Origin: AWTP1-13 sp963775835
Lineage (GTDB): Bacteria > Pseudomonadota > Alphaproteobacteria > Rhizobiales > Hyphomicrobiaceae
Direction of reading: 5' to 3'
NCBI GenBank assembly: GCA_963775835.1
Contig: CAVZKV010000028.1
Coordinates: 1-64,000, forward strand
DNA: 64,000 bases
The notes under the pieces: generated by a model
What the model was told of the DNA's origin: nothing
What the model saw: only the letters and a program-made list of their open reading frames with translations
Database searches by the model: none
Part shown: positions 33,971 to 43,617 of the stretch, one piece after another
Numbering within the stretch: position 1 is the first letter of the stretch
How the letters are laid out: each line of letters opens with the position of its first letter
Program-made: the position numbers and the translations under genes

Positions 33971-34711
33971 ATGCAGAAGGCCGTTTTCGTGGCGGCGGCG
34001 CTAATATTTGCACCACTGCCTACACTGAGCCAGGAGGCGCAGCGCTCTGAAGGGCGTGAGCCCGCCAACGTCGAGAGAAGTGGTGAGCGTGATGCTCGGA
34101 GCGAGCAGCCGAGTGACCAATTAAGATCCGAATTCAGGGATCGCATGGCTAACGCAATCGAGACAGTCCATGGTGCATGCGCCGATGACATCGATGATTT
34201 TTGTGCCAGGGTCACACCTGGAGCAGGTCGGCTAGTGTTATGCATGCGGGCTCACGAAGATCAATTCAGTCGCAGGTGTCAGGCGGCGCTAGACCGCGTC
34301 TCGAGCACTCTTGAACGCAGCGCCGAGCGCATTACGGAAATGTGCTGGAGCGAAGTGCGTGCACTCTGCGGCGAGACGGGTGGTGTCGGACAGTGCGTGG
34401 CGCAGAAGAAGGCATCGCTCTCTCCGGCGTGCGAAACCATCGTTACTATCTTGGGACAGAGGGTGCAGGGATTAATGGCGCGTGTAGGCATGCCGGTTTA
34501 CAGTTCCGATGACAAAGCCCTGGGCCAGGTCGCTCAAGTCGTTAGGGGGTCGGACGGCAAGGTTCAGTCCATCCAGGTGGACATTGGCCGAATGCTCGGC
34601 CTCGGTTCAAAGGTCGTGGCCATTAACGCCGACAAATTCGAACAGTTGGCCGGGATCAAGCTGCGGTTGTCGGATGCGGAGATACGTTCTTTGCCGGACG
34701 CCAAAAAGTAG
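33971..34711 (+). CDS. Exported Cys-rich (GLG1-like) and PRC-barrel protein
   Basis: 246 aa from ATG 33971 (GGGAGAG upstream). Signal peptide AVFVAAALIFAPLPTLS; an acidic/arginine linker; then two cysteine-rich repeats of the Golgi-GLG1 type seen in rhizobial periplasmic proteins (ACADDIDDFCARVTPGAGRL, LCMRAHEDQFSRRC, MCWSEVRALCGETGGVGQC). The C-terminal 75 residues form a PRC-barrel (MPVYSSDDKALGQVAQVV, VQSIQVDIGRMLGLGSKVVA). Location periplasmic. Probably cotranscribed with the repeat-protein gene. Confidence 0.8.
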   Translation: MQKAVFVAAALIFAPLPTLSQEAQRSEGREPANVERSGERDARSEQPSDQLRSEFRDRMANAIETVHGACADDIDDFCARVTPGAGRLVLCMRAHEDQFSRRCQAALDRVSSTLERSAERITEMCWSEVRALCGETGGVGQCVAQKKASLSPACETIVTILGQRVQGLMARVGMPVYSSDDKALGQVAQVVRGSDGKVQSIQVDIGRMLGLGSKVVAINADKFEQLAGIKLRLSDAEIRSLPDAKK

Positions 34712-34735
34712 GAGTACCGCGCAGCTGCACAACCC

Positions 34736-34935
34736 CGAGCTGGCGATGCGGTCGAGGGTCGGCGTCGGGATCACGCCGCCGAACCTGCTCGGCGCAGCAA
34801 AGCCGACATCGACGGTCAGATGAGCAGGACGTTGGGCGCGCTCTTGGGCGGAACAACGCGGGCAGGCCAGTAGGGTGGTCGGGACCAGGCGCATTGGGAC
34901 CGATCTCGCCACCGAACTTGGAGGGCGGTGAGGGT
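34736..34935 (-). pseudogene. Arylsulfatase N-terminal remnant
   Basis: Three minus-strand frames spell the start of a class-I sulfatase: SKFGGEIGPNAPGPDHP, then WPARVVPPKSAPNVLLI, then LTVDVGFAAPSRFGGVIPTP and TLDRIASSGL. In intact enzymes these run together as a NVLLILTDDVGFG-type metal site. Here there are at least two one-base frame changes, the first metal-ligand aspartate is valine (LTVD), and everything from the C-x-P-x-R active-site motif onward is missing. A truncated relic facing into the neighbouring Cys-rich/PRC gene. Confidence 0.75.
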
Positions 34936-35227
34936 CGTATCGCCCGTCAATGGTCCGACGTCGGGTTGCGCCGGGAACCCCGCTCCTAAGCTGTGCTGCT
35001 GCGGCACCCGCAGCCGCGGCCCTGGCAGCCATGGCCATCCCGCATTGACGCCGCGTTAGGCCGTTGCGTGCCATGATCCACTCTTTGGTAGACGATGGCA
35101 GCAAGTCGACGGTTATGGGGGGCAACTCCTAATTTGCTCAACAGCTCGTGCCGAGGGGCCGCGAGGTCATGCTCCAGATGGCGCACCGACAGCGATCCGG
35201 GAACGGTGGCGTCGTGGAGAAAGGGGT
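34936..35227. other. Intergenic, sulfatase-flanking stretch
   Basis: No gene seen; minus-strand sequence before the sulfatase relic includes a twin-arginine-like reading (TRRQCGMAMAARAAAAGAAA), which could be the lost sulfatase's export signal. Confidence 0.35.
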
Positions 35228-36076
35228 TCAGGATCCCGCGGCCATGGTCCGCAACCGCACGAGCTCGCCGCGCGAGACGCGGTCGCCCGGAATGTTCGGC
35301 ATGTCTAAGGTGAGCATGATCGGCTGCACCGGCGTGCCGAGCACCCGATCGAGCCAACCGCTCGGCGCGGGAGCGATGAGCCGCAGCGTCGCCTCGACCT
35401 TGCCATTCTGGTTGAGCACCTTCGCATCGTACGCATCGAGCTCGGCAAACTCGGGGAGGTTGGGAAGCTTTTCACGCAGTATGCTGATGCTGCTGGCACC
35501 ACCCATTTCGCCGGCATATTTCTTGCGCAGCTCGTCGTTAAAGGCAGCAACTTGGCTCACAGGCGTCAGCGACTTCCCGTTGCTGTAGCTCACGGGATAA
35601 AAGATGACCGTGCCGGTCCAGGCCGAGCGGCCAGCAATCACCAGCGCGTTGAAGGGCGTCTTTGGTCGCTTGCCACGGGTATCGACGAAATAGGCCGCGT
35701 CCGCGGTGTAGGTGCCGTCAAAGCGTGCGGTCAGTCCAGTGCTGGGATTTTTGACGTCGAGCTGCAGCGACAGGACGGCGCCGTCGCGCGCACCGCCGTT
35801 GGCGATGGTGACCGGCACGGCAAGCACCTCGAAGCCGCCCGACGGCTGTATGGAGGCATCATCGGACGTGTCCCGCCCATAGGTGACCACGCCGGTGGCA
35901 TAGACATTGAGGTCGGCCTGCTTCAGCGATGTCTCCCACAGGCTGTAAGCCGAGAAGACCAGGGCAATGGCTGAGATGATGGTGGCGGCGGCGCGGCCCC
36001 CTTCGGAGGCTTTGACCGCATGAATGGCAACCTCGTTCGCGTCCGGGTCAATCCGAGGGTGCCGAAAGATTCTCAT
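35228..36076 (-). CDS. Membrane-anchored protein of unknown function (282 aa)
   Basis: ATG 36076 with AGGGAGAT upstream. A 25-residue cytoplasmic N-terminus, one membrane helix (AATIISAIALVFSAYSLWE) at about residues 30-50, then a long periplasmic part with beta-rich segments (LAVPVTIANGGARDGAVLSL, LDVKNPSTGLTARFDGTY, WTGTVIFYPVSYSNGKSL). The WET-type motif just after the helix resembles uncharacterised membrane proteins I cannot name. Frame intact; no operon partner. Confidence 0.65.
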   Translation of the reverse strand: MRIFRHPRIDPDANEVAIHAVKASEGGRAAATIISAIALVFSAYSLWETSLKQADLNVYATGVVTYGRDTSDDASIQPSGGFEVLAVPVTIANGGARDGAVLSLQLDVKNPSTGLTARFDGTYTADAAYFVDTRGKRPKTPFNALVIAGRSAWTGTVIFYPVSYSNGKSLTPVSQVAAFNDELRKKYAGEMGGASSISILREKLPNLPEFAELDAYDAKVLNQNGKVEATLRLIAPAPSGWLDRVLGTPVQPIMLTLDMPNIPGDRVSRGELVRLRTMAAGS

Positions 36077-36397
36077 AGTGGGATCTCCCTTCGATCGTCC
36101 CCCGAACCCGCTCAAGCCGATCCCCCGCCAATCGGGCCCTGCCAATCGCGGGCAGGAATGGGGGACGCCTGAGGCGCCATACGCTTTCGGGATCGCTTCG
36201 GATTTTGCAGATCAATAAAATGTGCGTGACTGCAAAAACATTGCCGGGAGCGCATCCGGCGATGCTCAGGGCCAGCGGTATCCTTGCTGGACGCTGGACA
36301 GGGGCACTCGTACAATGCAAAGCCGCGACCTCAGATGCCCTGCAACGATTGTAGGGGCCTTGAGGTCAGTCCGCGATCGGGCGATGCCTGGCGATGA

Positions 36398-36565
36398 TTA
36401 GGCGGTGGACGGCCGCATGCCCGAAGGAAGATTGCCGGCCCAGGCACGCTGAGCCGTGAGGATTTGCGGCCGTGGTTCGCTTGGCAAAAGCCACACCGCC
36501 CCGACCAGAGTTACCCAGATCAGGATCAGCGCGAGGTTCGGATACTTGCCGATAAGCTTGCCCAT
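36398..36565 (-). CDS. Small membrane protein (55 aa)
   Basis: ATG 36565 gives a single membrane helix (LALILIWVTLVGAVWLLP) after a basic N-terminus (MGKLIGKYPN), then a proline/arginine-rich tail (SEPRPQILTAQRAWAGNLPS). Positive residues before the helix place the N-terminus inside. Only a weak ribosome site (TAGGGACACC). Composition and topology support a real gene. Confidence 0.5.
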   Translation of the reverse strand: MGKLIGKYPNLALILIWVTLVGAVWLLPSEPRPQILTAQRAWAGNLPSGMRPSTA

Positions 36566-36833
36566 AGGTGTCCCTACCGCACCATCCTACGCAGGCGGTA
36601 GCCAATTGGCACAAGGCCACGGCCCGGACCTGTGCATTTGCTGTGGATTTGCGCAAGCAACGGATCCGCGACTGCGGCTACCGGGTCAGCGGTTCGAGTG
36701 ACCCTGACTGAGCGCCAACGGCGCACGCGATCTGGCCGATGCGCCGCTATGGGACAACCTTGCGCGTAAGGTTGGTGTCCGCCCGCGCGACCTGCGTTGC
36801 CTCGGGGCGGCCCTGCGCGAATGGCGCCGTCTG

Positions 36834-39309
36834 CTATGTCCCGCGCGGCTTGGCCCGGGCGGTCGGAGCGGCGGAGGCGGGATCCTCGGGCCACGGGTGC
36901 CGCGGATAGCGTCCTTTCATCTCGGCCTTAACCGCGACCCAGGATCCCTTCCAGAAGCCTGGCAGGTCGCGCGTGATCTGAATCGGCCGCTGCGCCGGCG
37001 ACAGCAGATGCAAGGTCAGCGGTAGCTTGCCGCGGGCGATCGAAGGATGTTGCCTCAGCCCAAACAGCTCCTGTACGCGGATGTGCAAGGCGGGTGCGCC
37101 CGCCGTTTCATAGTCGATGGCGTGACGATTGCCCGTCGGCGCCTCGAAATGCGTTGGCGCCTCCTCTTGCAAACGTCGCTGCAAGTGCCAAGGCAACAAT
37201 GTACCGAGCGCCGTATCGAGGTCGTCGGTATCGATCTCGGATAGCTTCGTCTTGCCGGCAAGAAAAGGGGCAAGCCAGGCGGCGGCCGTGCTGCCGAGCG
37301 CAGCATCGCTGAGGTCCGGCCACTCGTCCTCTCCGGCCGCGCGCAAGAAACCAACGCGGTGGCGGAGCTGGAGCTGCGCCTTGCTCCACGGCAGACGTCC
37401 CAGTCCGAGCTTGGCAATGCTGTCGGCGAGCAGGCGCGCAGTTTCCTCGCTCGCCACCACCGCGCGGGGTTCGCTGGCCAGCGTGATGGCGTCGAGGCGG
37501 CGTACCCGGCGCGCCCGCAGCGCCGCCGCGCCTGGATCGAATTCGATCTCGTCCGTCTCGCTAATCCGCTGGCGCGCGGCCGCCAGGATGTCGGTTTCAT
37601 CAGCCGCGGCCGCGAGCAAGATTTGCGTCGAGGCCGCCGATCCTGACAGCTCCGCCGCGACCAGGAATGGAGATCGCGCCAATACGTGCGCAGCATCGAG
37701 GTTGGCGCCGCGGCCATTGGCGAGAAGGAATTGGCCGGGTGCGCCGCGTGCCTTGCCGATGCGCTCCGGAAAGGCGAGCGCCAGCAGCCGCGCGATCGAT
37801 ATGTCCTGACGCGGCCCTTTGCGCAGGCGACCGGCGTTTGCCGCCCGAGCCCAGGTGGCCGCCAGTTTTCGCATGTCGCTGGCACGGCGTGCACGGTCTC
37901 GGCGGAAATCTTCCAGCCGATGGGCGAGATCGGCATCGGTGCCGCCGAGGCCACGCTCCACGATCACGGCTGCGATCTCAGCAGCCTCCGCGGCGGAACC
38001 GAGCTCGGCCGCGGCCAGCGTCATGCGGGCAAGCCGGGGCGGCAACGGCAGCGACCTCAGCCGTCGACCGATGTCGGTGATGCGGCCTTCCGCGTCGAGC
38101 CCTTCGAGCTTCGTCAGCTCCTCGCGCGCGGCGTCGATGGCGGCGGCCGACGGGGGATCGAGCCAAGACAGCGACCGCGGATCGGCCGTGCCCCACTCCG
38201 CGCAATCGAGCAACAAGCCGGCAAGATCGGCGGAGCGAATCTCGGGCTCGGCGGAAAGCCGGCAAGCTCTGGGTTTGCGGTTCGTCCCATAGGCGATAAC
38301 AGACGCCAGGCTCGGTACGGCCGGCGCGGCCTCGGCGCTGATCGGCGGCGGCACGAGACGCGCGTACGGTTTCAAGCCGGGTTATGCCGACGTCCGGGTC
38401 GAATCGTGGCACCCGCGCTAGACCGCTGTCGATGACGACGCGGACACCCTCGATGGTCACCGACGTCTCGGCGATCGAGGTAGCCAGCACCACCTTGCGC
38501 AGACCTTTGGGCGCCGGTGCGAGCGCAAGGTCCTGCGCCTTTGCCTCCATGGCCCCGAAAACGGGTGCCAGCACAATCGTCGGATCGCTAATGCGTGCCT
38601 TGAGCCGCTCCTCGAGGCGGCGGATCTCGCCCTGACCCGGCAGGAAAGCCAGGATCGAGCCGGATTCCGCCCGCAAGGCCCGCATCACCGCGTCCGCCAT
38701 TTGCTCCTCGATGCGCGCGCTGGCATCGCGACCGAGGTAATGCGTCTCGACCGGGAAGGCGCGGCCTTCGCTGGCGATAACGGGGGCATCGCCGAGAAGC
38801 TGGGCCACCCGCGCGCCGTCGAGCGTCGCCGACATCGGTAAGATGCGCAGGTCGTTGCGCAAGCCGCGCTGGCAGTCGAGCGCGAGAGCAAGCCCCAGGT
38901 CGGCATCGAGTGAGCGCTCGTGAAATTCGTCGAATAGTACGGCGCCGACGCCAGCGAGCTCGGGATCATCGAGAATCATACGCGTGAAGACGCCCTCGGT
39001 GACGACCTCGATACGCGTCTTGCGCCCCGATTTCGAAAGCATGCGCGCGCGCAAGCCGATGCACTCGCCGACACCTTCCGATAGGGAATGCGCCATCCGC
39101 TCGGCGGCAGCACGCGCAGCAATGCGACGCGGCTCCAGCACCAGGATCTTACGACCCTGCAGCCAACTCTCGTCCATCAAGGCGAGCGGGACGCGTGTGG
39201 TCTTGCCGGCGCCAGGCGGTGCGACGAGGACGGCCGATGCGTGCGCGGCGACGGCCGCACGCAATTCGTTGAGGACCGCGTCGATCGGAAGCGGTGTGGC
39301 GAACTTCAT
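36834..39309 (-). pseudogene. hrpB: ATP-dependent helicase HrpB with a one-base frameshift
   Basis: Begins at ATG 39309 (MKFATPLPIDAVLNELR). DEAH-box core intact in the first frame: LVAPPGAGKTTRVP, VLEPRRIAARAAAERMA, FDEFHERSLDADL, PMSATLDGARVA, LAFLPGQGEI, LATSIAETSVTIEGVR, QRRGRAGRTEPGVCYRLW. An extra C near 38254 (after SLPAF) moves the reading to a second frame that continues EPEIRSADLAGLLLDCAEW and runs to the C-terminal HrpB domain (PGFWKGSWVAVKAEMKGRYP, HPWPEDP). Total about 825 residues, the normal length. A single indel in an otherwise perfect gene is more likely a sequence error. Confidence 0.88.
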
Positions 39310-39389
39310 GGCGGCTGTATCCGGCGGCGAAGTGTCTTTCGCAAGCGCATTTTTGCGCTGCTCACTAGGTTGCGCCGAGCGCCGGTACC

Positions 39390-39836
39390 TTAGGGCTGCA
39401 CGGCCCGCAGCTTTGCCAGGATGCGGTCGAGTTCGGTTAGATCCCCCTCGTCCAGGTGTGCGGCAAAATGCCGGGCAATGCTGCGCCCATACACAGGCCA
39501 CATGCGTTTTTGCAGCCGCCGGCCCGCCTCCGTAATGGCGATGTAGGCCCCGCGCGCGTCCTCTGCCACCGGGACCCGCGCCACCAAGCCATCGCCGGCC
39601 ATGCGGTCGATCAGTCGCGAAAGATTGTATTTGGCAAGCAGCACACGGGCTTGCAGGTCACGGTGCCGCAGCCTCCCGTCCGGGGCGCGCGCCAGCTCAA
39701 GCACGACATCGTACCAGACGAGCGGCGGCAGCCCAGCGGCCTTGAGGTCGGCCTCGACCGCCTCCAACAGTCTGTGCTCGGCGCGGACGAAGCGCGCCCA
39801 CACGTCCACGGCGGCGCGGGAGAGCTTTCTGGGCAT
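39390..39836 (-). CDS. MarR-family transcriptional regulator
   Basis: 148 aa with a winged helix: LVWYDVVLELARAPDGRLRH, DLQARVLLAKYNLSRLIDRM (recognition helix) and GLVARVPVAEDARGAYIAIT (wing, with the conserved D-x-R), then EAGRRLQKRMWPVY. Divergent from the DoxX/GST genes across an 83-base region holding inverted repeats, the usual layout for autoregulation and repression of the divergent operon. Ligand unknown. Confidence 0.92.
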   Translation of the reverse strand: MPRKLSRAAVDVWARFVRAEHRLLEAVEADLKAAGLPPLVWYDVVLELARAPDGRLRHRDLQARVLLAKYNLSRLIDRMAGDGLVARVPVAEDARGAYIAITEAGRRLQKRMWPVYGRSIARHFAAHLDEGDLTELDRILAKLRAVQP

Positions 39837-39856
39837 GAAAAAACGCTATCACGATT

Positions 39857-39902
39857 GTTGCAATTGCATCAACCTCTAGCTATATATTGTTGCAATCGCA
39901 AC
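39857..39902. promoter_or_regulatory. Candidate MarR operators in the divergent promoter
   Basis: Two related inverted-repeat sites, GTTGCAATTGCATCAAC (39857-39873, with a perfect TGCAATTGCA core) and GTTGCAATCGCAAC (39889-39902, arms GTTGC/GCAAC), 15 bases apart. They flank an AT-rich CTATATATTG block that could be a -10 region. Located between divergent marR and doxX starts. Confidence 0.65.
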
Positions 39903-39919
39903 GACCGGAGAGATCCCCC

Positions 39920-40384
39920 ATGTCCGTCGATGTTCGCCTGGCTCCCGCCGGCATCTTCCTGCTGCGTATCGCGCTCGGGACGATGTATTTGGCCCACAGC
40001 GTGGTCCTCAAGCTGCTAACCTATGGGCCAGCCGGCGCCGCACAGTTCTTCGTTAGCGTCGGCCTGCCGCCTTGGCTCGCCTATCTCACGCTTGCGGCGG
40101 AGGCCGCGGGTGGGGTTTTGCTCGTGCTCGGCATCCAGGCGCGCTGGGTCGCCCTAGCGCTACTGCCACCGCTGCTCGGCGCCATTGTCTGGGTGCACGG
40201 CGCCAACGGCTGGGTGTTCACCGCGACCGGCGGTGGCTGGGAATATCCAGCCTACCTGATCATCGCCAGTCTGGCCCAGGCGCTACTCGGCGACGGGGCC
40301 TATGCGCTGATGCCGTCGTCGGGCTTTGCCGCGGGCCGGCCCCGGTCCGCGCTTGAACGAGCCGCACCAGGACTGCCGTCATGA
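39920..40384 (+). CDS. DoxX-family membrane protein
   Basis: 154 aa from ATG 39920 (CGGAGAGATC upstream). Four membrane helices in the DoxX arrangement: LLRIALGTMYLAHSVVLKLL, FVSVGLPPWLAYLTLAAEA, GVLLVLGIQARWVALALLPP, AYLIIASLAQALLG. The short W-G-segment (ANGWVFTATGGGWEYP) is typical. DoxX proteins relate to redox/thiol or quinone metabolism; here with a GST and MarR, an electrophile or oxidant response is likely. Stop overlaps the GST start (ATGA). Confidence 0.9.
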   Translation: MSVDVRLAPAGIFLLRIALGTMYLAHSVVLKLLTYGPAGAAQFFVSVGLPPWLAYLTLAAEAAGGVLLVLGIQARWVALALLPPLLGAIVWVHGANGWVFTATGGGWEYPAYLIIASLAQALLGDGAYALMPSSGFAAGRPRSALERAAPGLPS

Positions 40385-41099
40385 CCCAGCCCCTCATCCT
40401 GATCAGCCACCACCTCTGTCCTTACGTCCAGCGTGCCGTCATTGCGCTCACCGAGAAGGGCGTGGCATGCGAGCGTGTTTATGTCGATCTCGCGCATAAG
40501 CCTGGGTGGTTCCAAACGCTTTCGCCGCTTGGCAAGACACCGGTACTGAAGGTCGGCAATACAGCCATTTTCGAATCCGCTGTCATCCTCGAATACCTCG
40601 AGGAAACTGAGCCCAGGCCCATGCACCCAGCCGACCCGCTACGACGCGCCGAGCATCGCGCCCTGATCGAATACGGTTCGGCCGTCCTCAATGATATCTG
40701 GGGATTTTACGCCGCGCCCGACGCCGCAGCCTTCGGCGCCAAGCGGGCTCAGCTCGAACGCCGGTTTGCCTGGCTCGAGGCCCGCGTGCTGGCGGCACCA
40801 TGGTTCGACGGTGAACAGTTTTTCGCTCGTTGATGCCGTGTTCGGCCCCGATGTTTCGCTATTTCGACGTCTTTGATGCCATCGCGGACTTCGGCATTCT
40901 CGCCGGCAAGCCGAAGCTCGCGCGCTGGCGCGCGGCACTCGCCGCCCGACCGGCGGTCCGAGATGCGGTCAGCGCGGATTATGCCGGGCGCCTGTGGAGA
41001 TTTCTGGAAGGGCGCAACGGCCACCTCGCGCGCCTCATGGCAGCAGAGGGCCGCTCGGCCGCAGACAGGCCGACTTGGTCGGCCACCCATGGCGGCTAA
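40381..41099 (+). pseudogene. Glutathione S-transferase with two single-base frame changes
   Basis: The N-terminal thioredoxin-fold is intact: LILISHHLCPYVQRAVIAL, KPGWFQTLSPLGKTPVLKV, AIFESAVILEYLEETEPRPM. The C-terminal helical domain follows: HRALIEYGSAVLNDIWGFY, WLEARVLAAPWFDGEQF. There an extra T in TTTTT (about 40820) forces SLVDAVFGP into another frame, and an extra base near 40850 moves MFRYFDVFDAIADFGILAGK into a third, which continues to the normal end. ATGA overlap with doxX. Function expected: glutathione conjugation or isomerisation. Two homopolymer-type indels suggest sequence error. Confidence 0.85.
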
Positions 41100-41337
41100 C
41101 GGGCATGCCGCCGGGAAGCGATCGCGCGGCAGCCTGCGGTAAAGACCAAGGAGCTGTCGCCGAAGCCCGCGACCGGCGGTTGAGGTGTCGCCGATTTATC
41201 CGGCTCAGTGCAGCGTTGTTCGCGGAGGCGGAGGTCGAACCGCGGTCGGGCGGCCTGCGGCTGCCACGAACGCCCAATTGATCTGATCGTTGGCGCACAG
41301 CTGCTCCAGCCGGATCATGAGCTTGTCGGCCCGCCGC

Positions 41338-41805
41338 CTATGCGTTTGGGCCGTCACGCTCGGCAGGGCCAACCGAGCGGACACCGCTGCCGCCACCGCC
41401 AGTCCGCCGTACCAATTGTCGAGTTGCTCTGCAGACCGTGAGGGCCCCAGCCGCAACGGTGAGAGCTGAGCCAGCCACGCTGGCGAGCACGGTGCTCTCG
41501 GTATCGCTCAGGGGTCGCTCAAGGTGCGCGTGCGGATTTCGCGTGCGCATCATCGCGGGCCAGTCGGCGACCAGCGCGTAGCCGCGAACCATGTCCTCAA
41601 CGCGCTTGATATCGGCTTCGTTGAGGGAATGGTGCCGGGCCGTGTGGAGTGCCCATAGGGCCTTTCGGTGTCCTCGATGCATGTGACGTCGAAGCACCTT
41701 TAATTGATGGATGCTGTGGGTCACGGTCTCAACGGCTTGCTGGATCGTTCGCAGCGCCGCGCGGCTGTACTTGAGTTCTGCCCGCCTCGACTGAGCCTTA
41801 TTCAT
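41338..41805 (-). CDS. Hypothetical helical protein, second of a pair (155 aa)
   Basis: ATG 41805, eleven bases after the stop of the 41817-42485 gene, so probably coupled. The N-terminal half is mostly helical and basic (LKYSRAALRTIQQAVETVTH, IHQLKVLRRHMHRGHRKALW); the C-terminus has a hydrophobic stretch (SVAGSALTVAAGALTVCRAT) that could be a membrane segment. No family recognised. Confidence 0.55.
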   Translation of the reverse strand: MNKAQSRRAELKYSRAALRTIQQAVETVTHSIHQLKVLRRHMHRGHRKALWALHTARHHSLNEADIKRVEDMVRGYALVADWPAMMRTRNPHAHLERPLSDTESTVLASVAGSALTVAAGALTVCRATRQLVRRTGGGGSGVRSVGPAERDGPNA

Positions 41806-41816
41806 CGGCGCGCCCC

Positions 41817-42485
41817 TCAGACCAGCTTCGAGAGCGCTTCGTTGAGCTCTCGGCTTTCCTTGGCGCACCTATCGCGCGCCGCCTGCTCGGCCTTTGCCAA
41901 CCCTTGCCCGGCGACGCCGAGCGCCTTGGCGAGCCAATGGCCGAGGAACAGGGCGGCCTTCGGGCTCAGCTCACGATAGCGCCGCCGCACGCGTCGCCGT
42001 GTGTGATCCCATCGCTCGCCGACGTGCAGATCGGTGAGGCCCCGAACGCGACGCGCGAGCTGCAGCCAAAGCGCCTCGTCGGATTTGAAGCAGCGCGGCT
42101 CCATGATACGCATCATGATCATCGCGCCGACCACCTCGACGACGTCGCGAGGTCTTACCTCAGGTGCCAGCTTCACAACTTCCCGCGCAGCCATCAGCTC
42201 ATACTTGTTGCCGGCTTTGCCACTTTCGAAGTGGGCAATGATGTCTTGGGCCAGCTGGACGAGAACGCGCCAGCGATTGTCCAAAGTCTGCCAAGCTTGG
42301 TTGTCCGGGTTCTTGGCGATGCGGACCTTGACCAGCTTCAGGTAAGGCTTGAGCTGCGCTTGGCTGATCGCTTTCTGATCGACGGCGCCATGACGGCGCA
42401 ACGCTGTCCTATGGGATCGGCAGTAGGCGGCGAAGGATGATGCCGCTTGAGCCCAGCAGCCCGGAGCCTGGCAAGTTCGGTCCAT
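41817..42485 (-). CDS. Hypothetical protein with an N-terminal Cys/His cluster (222 aa)
   Basis: ATG 42485 (MDRTCQAPGCWAQAASSFAA) opens a Cys/His cluster C-x4-C-x11-C-x2-H (C..GC..YC..H), resembling a small zinc finger. Then helical segments (QAQLKPYLKLVKVRIAKNPD, RVLVQLAQDIIAHFESGKAG, REVVKLAPEVRPRDVVEVVG). Longer readings upstream lack support. Not recognised; the finger plus helices suggest nucleic-acid binding. It may derive from a mobile element. Confidence 0.6.
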   Translation of the reverse strand: MDRTCQAPGCWAQAASSFAAYCRSHRTALRRHGAVDQKAISQAQLKPYLKLVKVRIAKNPDNQAWQTLDNRWRVLVQLAQDIIAHFESGKAGNKYELMAAREVVKLAPEVRPRDVVEVVGAMIMMRIMEPRCFKSDEALWLQLARRVRGLTDLHVGERWDHTRRRVRRRYRELSPKAALFLGHWLAKALGVAGQGLAKAEQAARDRCAKESRELNEALSKLV

Positions 42486-43161
42486 GATGCGCAACGATTT
42501 GTAGCCGTCCCCGTAAGGACCCGTGTGCTTTGCGGTTGTGACCGGGAAAATAAGAGCTAGCCCGGTCAGCCGGATCACCGAAAAGGGTGAGATCGCACGA
42601 GCGCAGCCAGCTGCCGGCGCCGGACATTTGCGCAACCTTGGCAGGCGTCCGCAGCCCTCTTGGCCGGCGCCGGTGCCATGCTTGGCAGCACCTATCGGCG
42701 ACACGTAGGCGCCGGACGCGTTTGCGGCAAAAAAGCTCGGTGCGAACCGTGGCTGACAATGGTGGGTGTCGCCGCTCCCCTACCGCTGCGTTCCTTTGCA
42801 GCGAGGCGCGGGGTGCGGCCATGACGCCATGGTGTCGTCGGTTAATTACCATTGCCGCTCTCAGGTCTATCCCGGATAGGCGGCCGCCGGATCTCTAGGA
42901 CAGACTAATGGTCGAGCTGCGGTTGTCCCTCAGTACCGCAGCAGGAGTAGAGGGCGATCAAGGGCTGTGGCTTGGACCTTGATCTTCCCGATACAGGCCA
43001 CTCTCGGACCGGCAGGGCGATGGAGCGGGTTCGCTCTTCCGGTCGGAGGGTGGCCGCTGCTGCCGGCTAACCCTGATAGACAGCGAGCAATCCGTCGGCG
43101 CATGCTGCTTGCGCTCGTGCTCCCTTTGCGGTTGTCATCGCTTGAGACGCACAAGGAGCCG

Positions 43162-43199
43162 CCCCCAGGCCCGGCGTGATCCAGCTCCTTGCCTGGGGG
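43162..43199. other. Perfect 9-bp hairpin
   Basis: CCCCCAGGC (43162-43170) and its complement GCCTGGGGG (43191-43199) enclose a 20-base loop. No T-run follows on either strand, so not a classical terminator. Confidence 0.5.
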
Positions 43200-43617
43200 T
43201 AGTTCTATTCTACCGAAAACCTTGACCCATCTGGTTGGCGCGAACCCTGCGCCCCGCCTCACCTGCCTTGGCTCAGCCGGTGCCGACAGGAAGCCGCAGC
43301 CATTGCGCGCGGATCGCGGCAAGGCTGTCTCGGTCAGGGGCATTTGAGGCATGGCTTGCGTTTGCGAAAAATTTCACTCCCGGTCGGTATTCCTCCGTGC
43401 AGATATCAACTTCGGCTCCTGCCAGAAATGAGATGGCGCCGTAGCAGGGTTTATCCCTCGACCCTGTCTGGTGCAGGGCTGCCCGTCCCTACCCCCGATG
43501 GCCGTGGCCCACGGCGAGAGCGCGTTGTTGTTCCCCCGACGTCCGCTCTCGCCCCTGCCCAGACCGTACCCTTTTTGTGGGGGACTTCTCGTCAGGTTGT
43601 CGGGCTCTCCGGGGGTG

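Noticed and set aside
36680..36710. GGTTCGAGT T-loop-like sequence
   Set aside because: Flanks cannot form the other tRNA arms.
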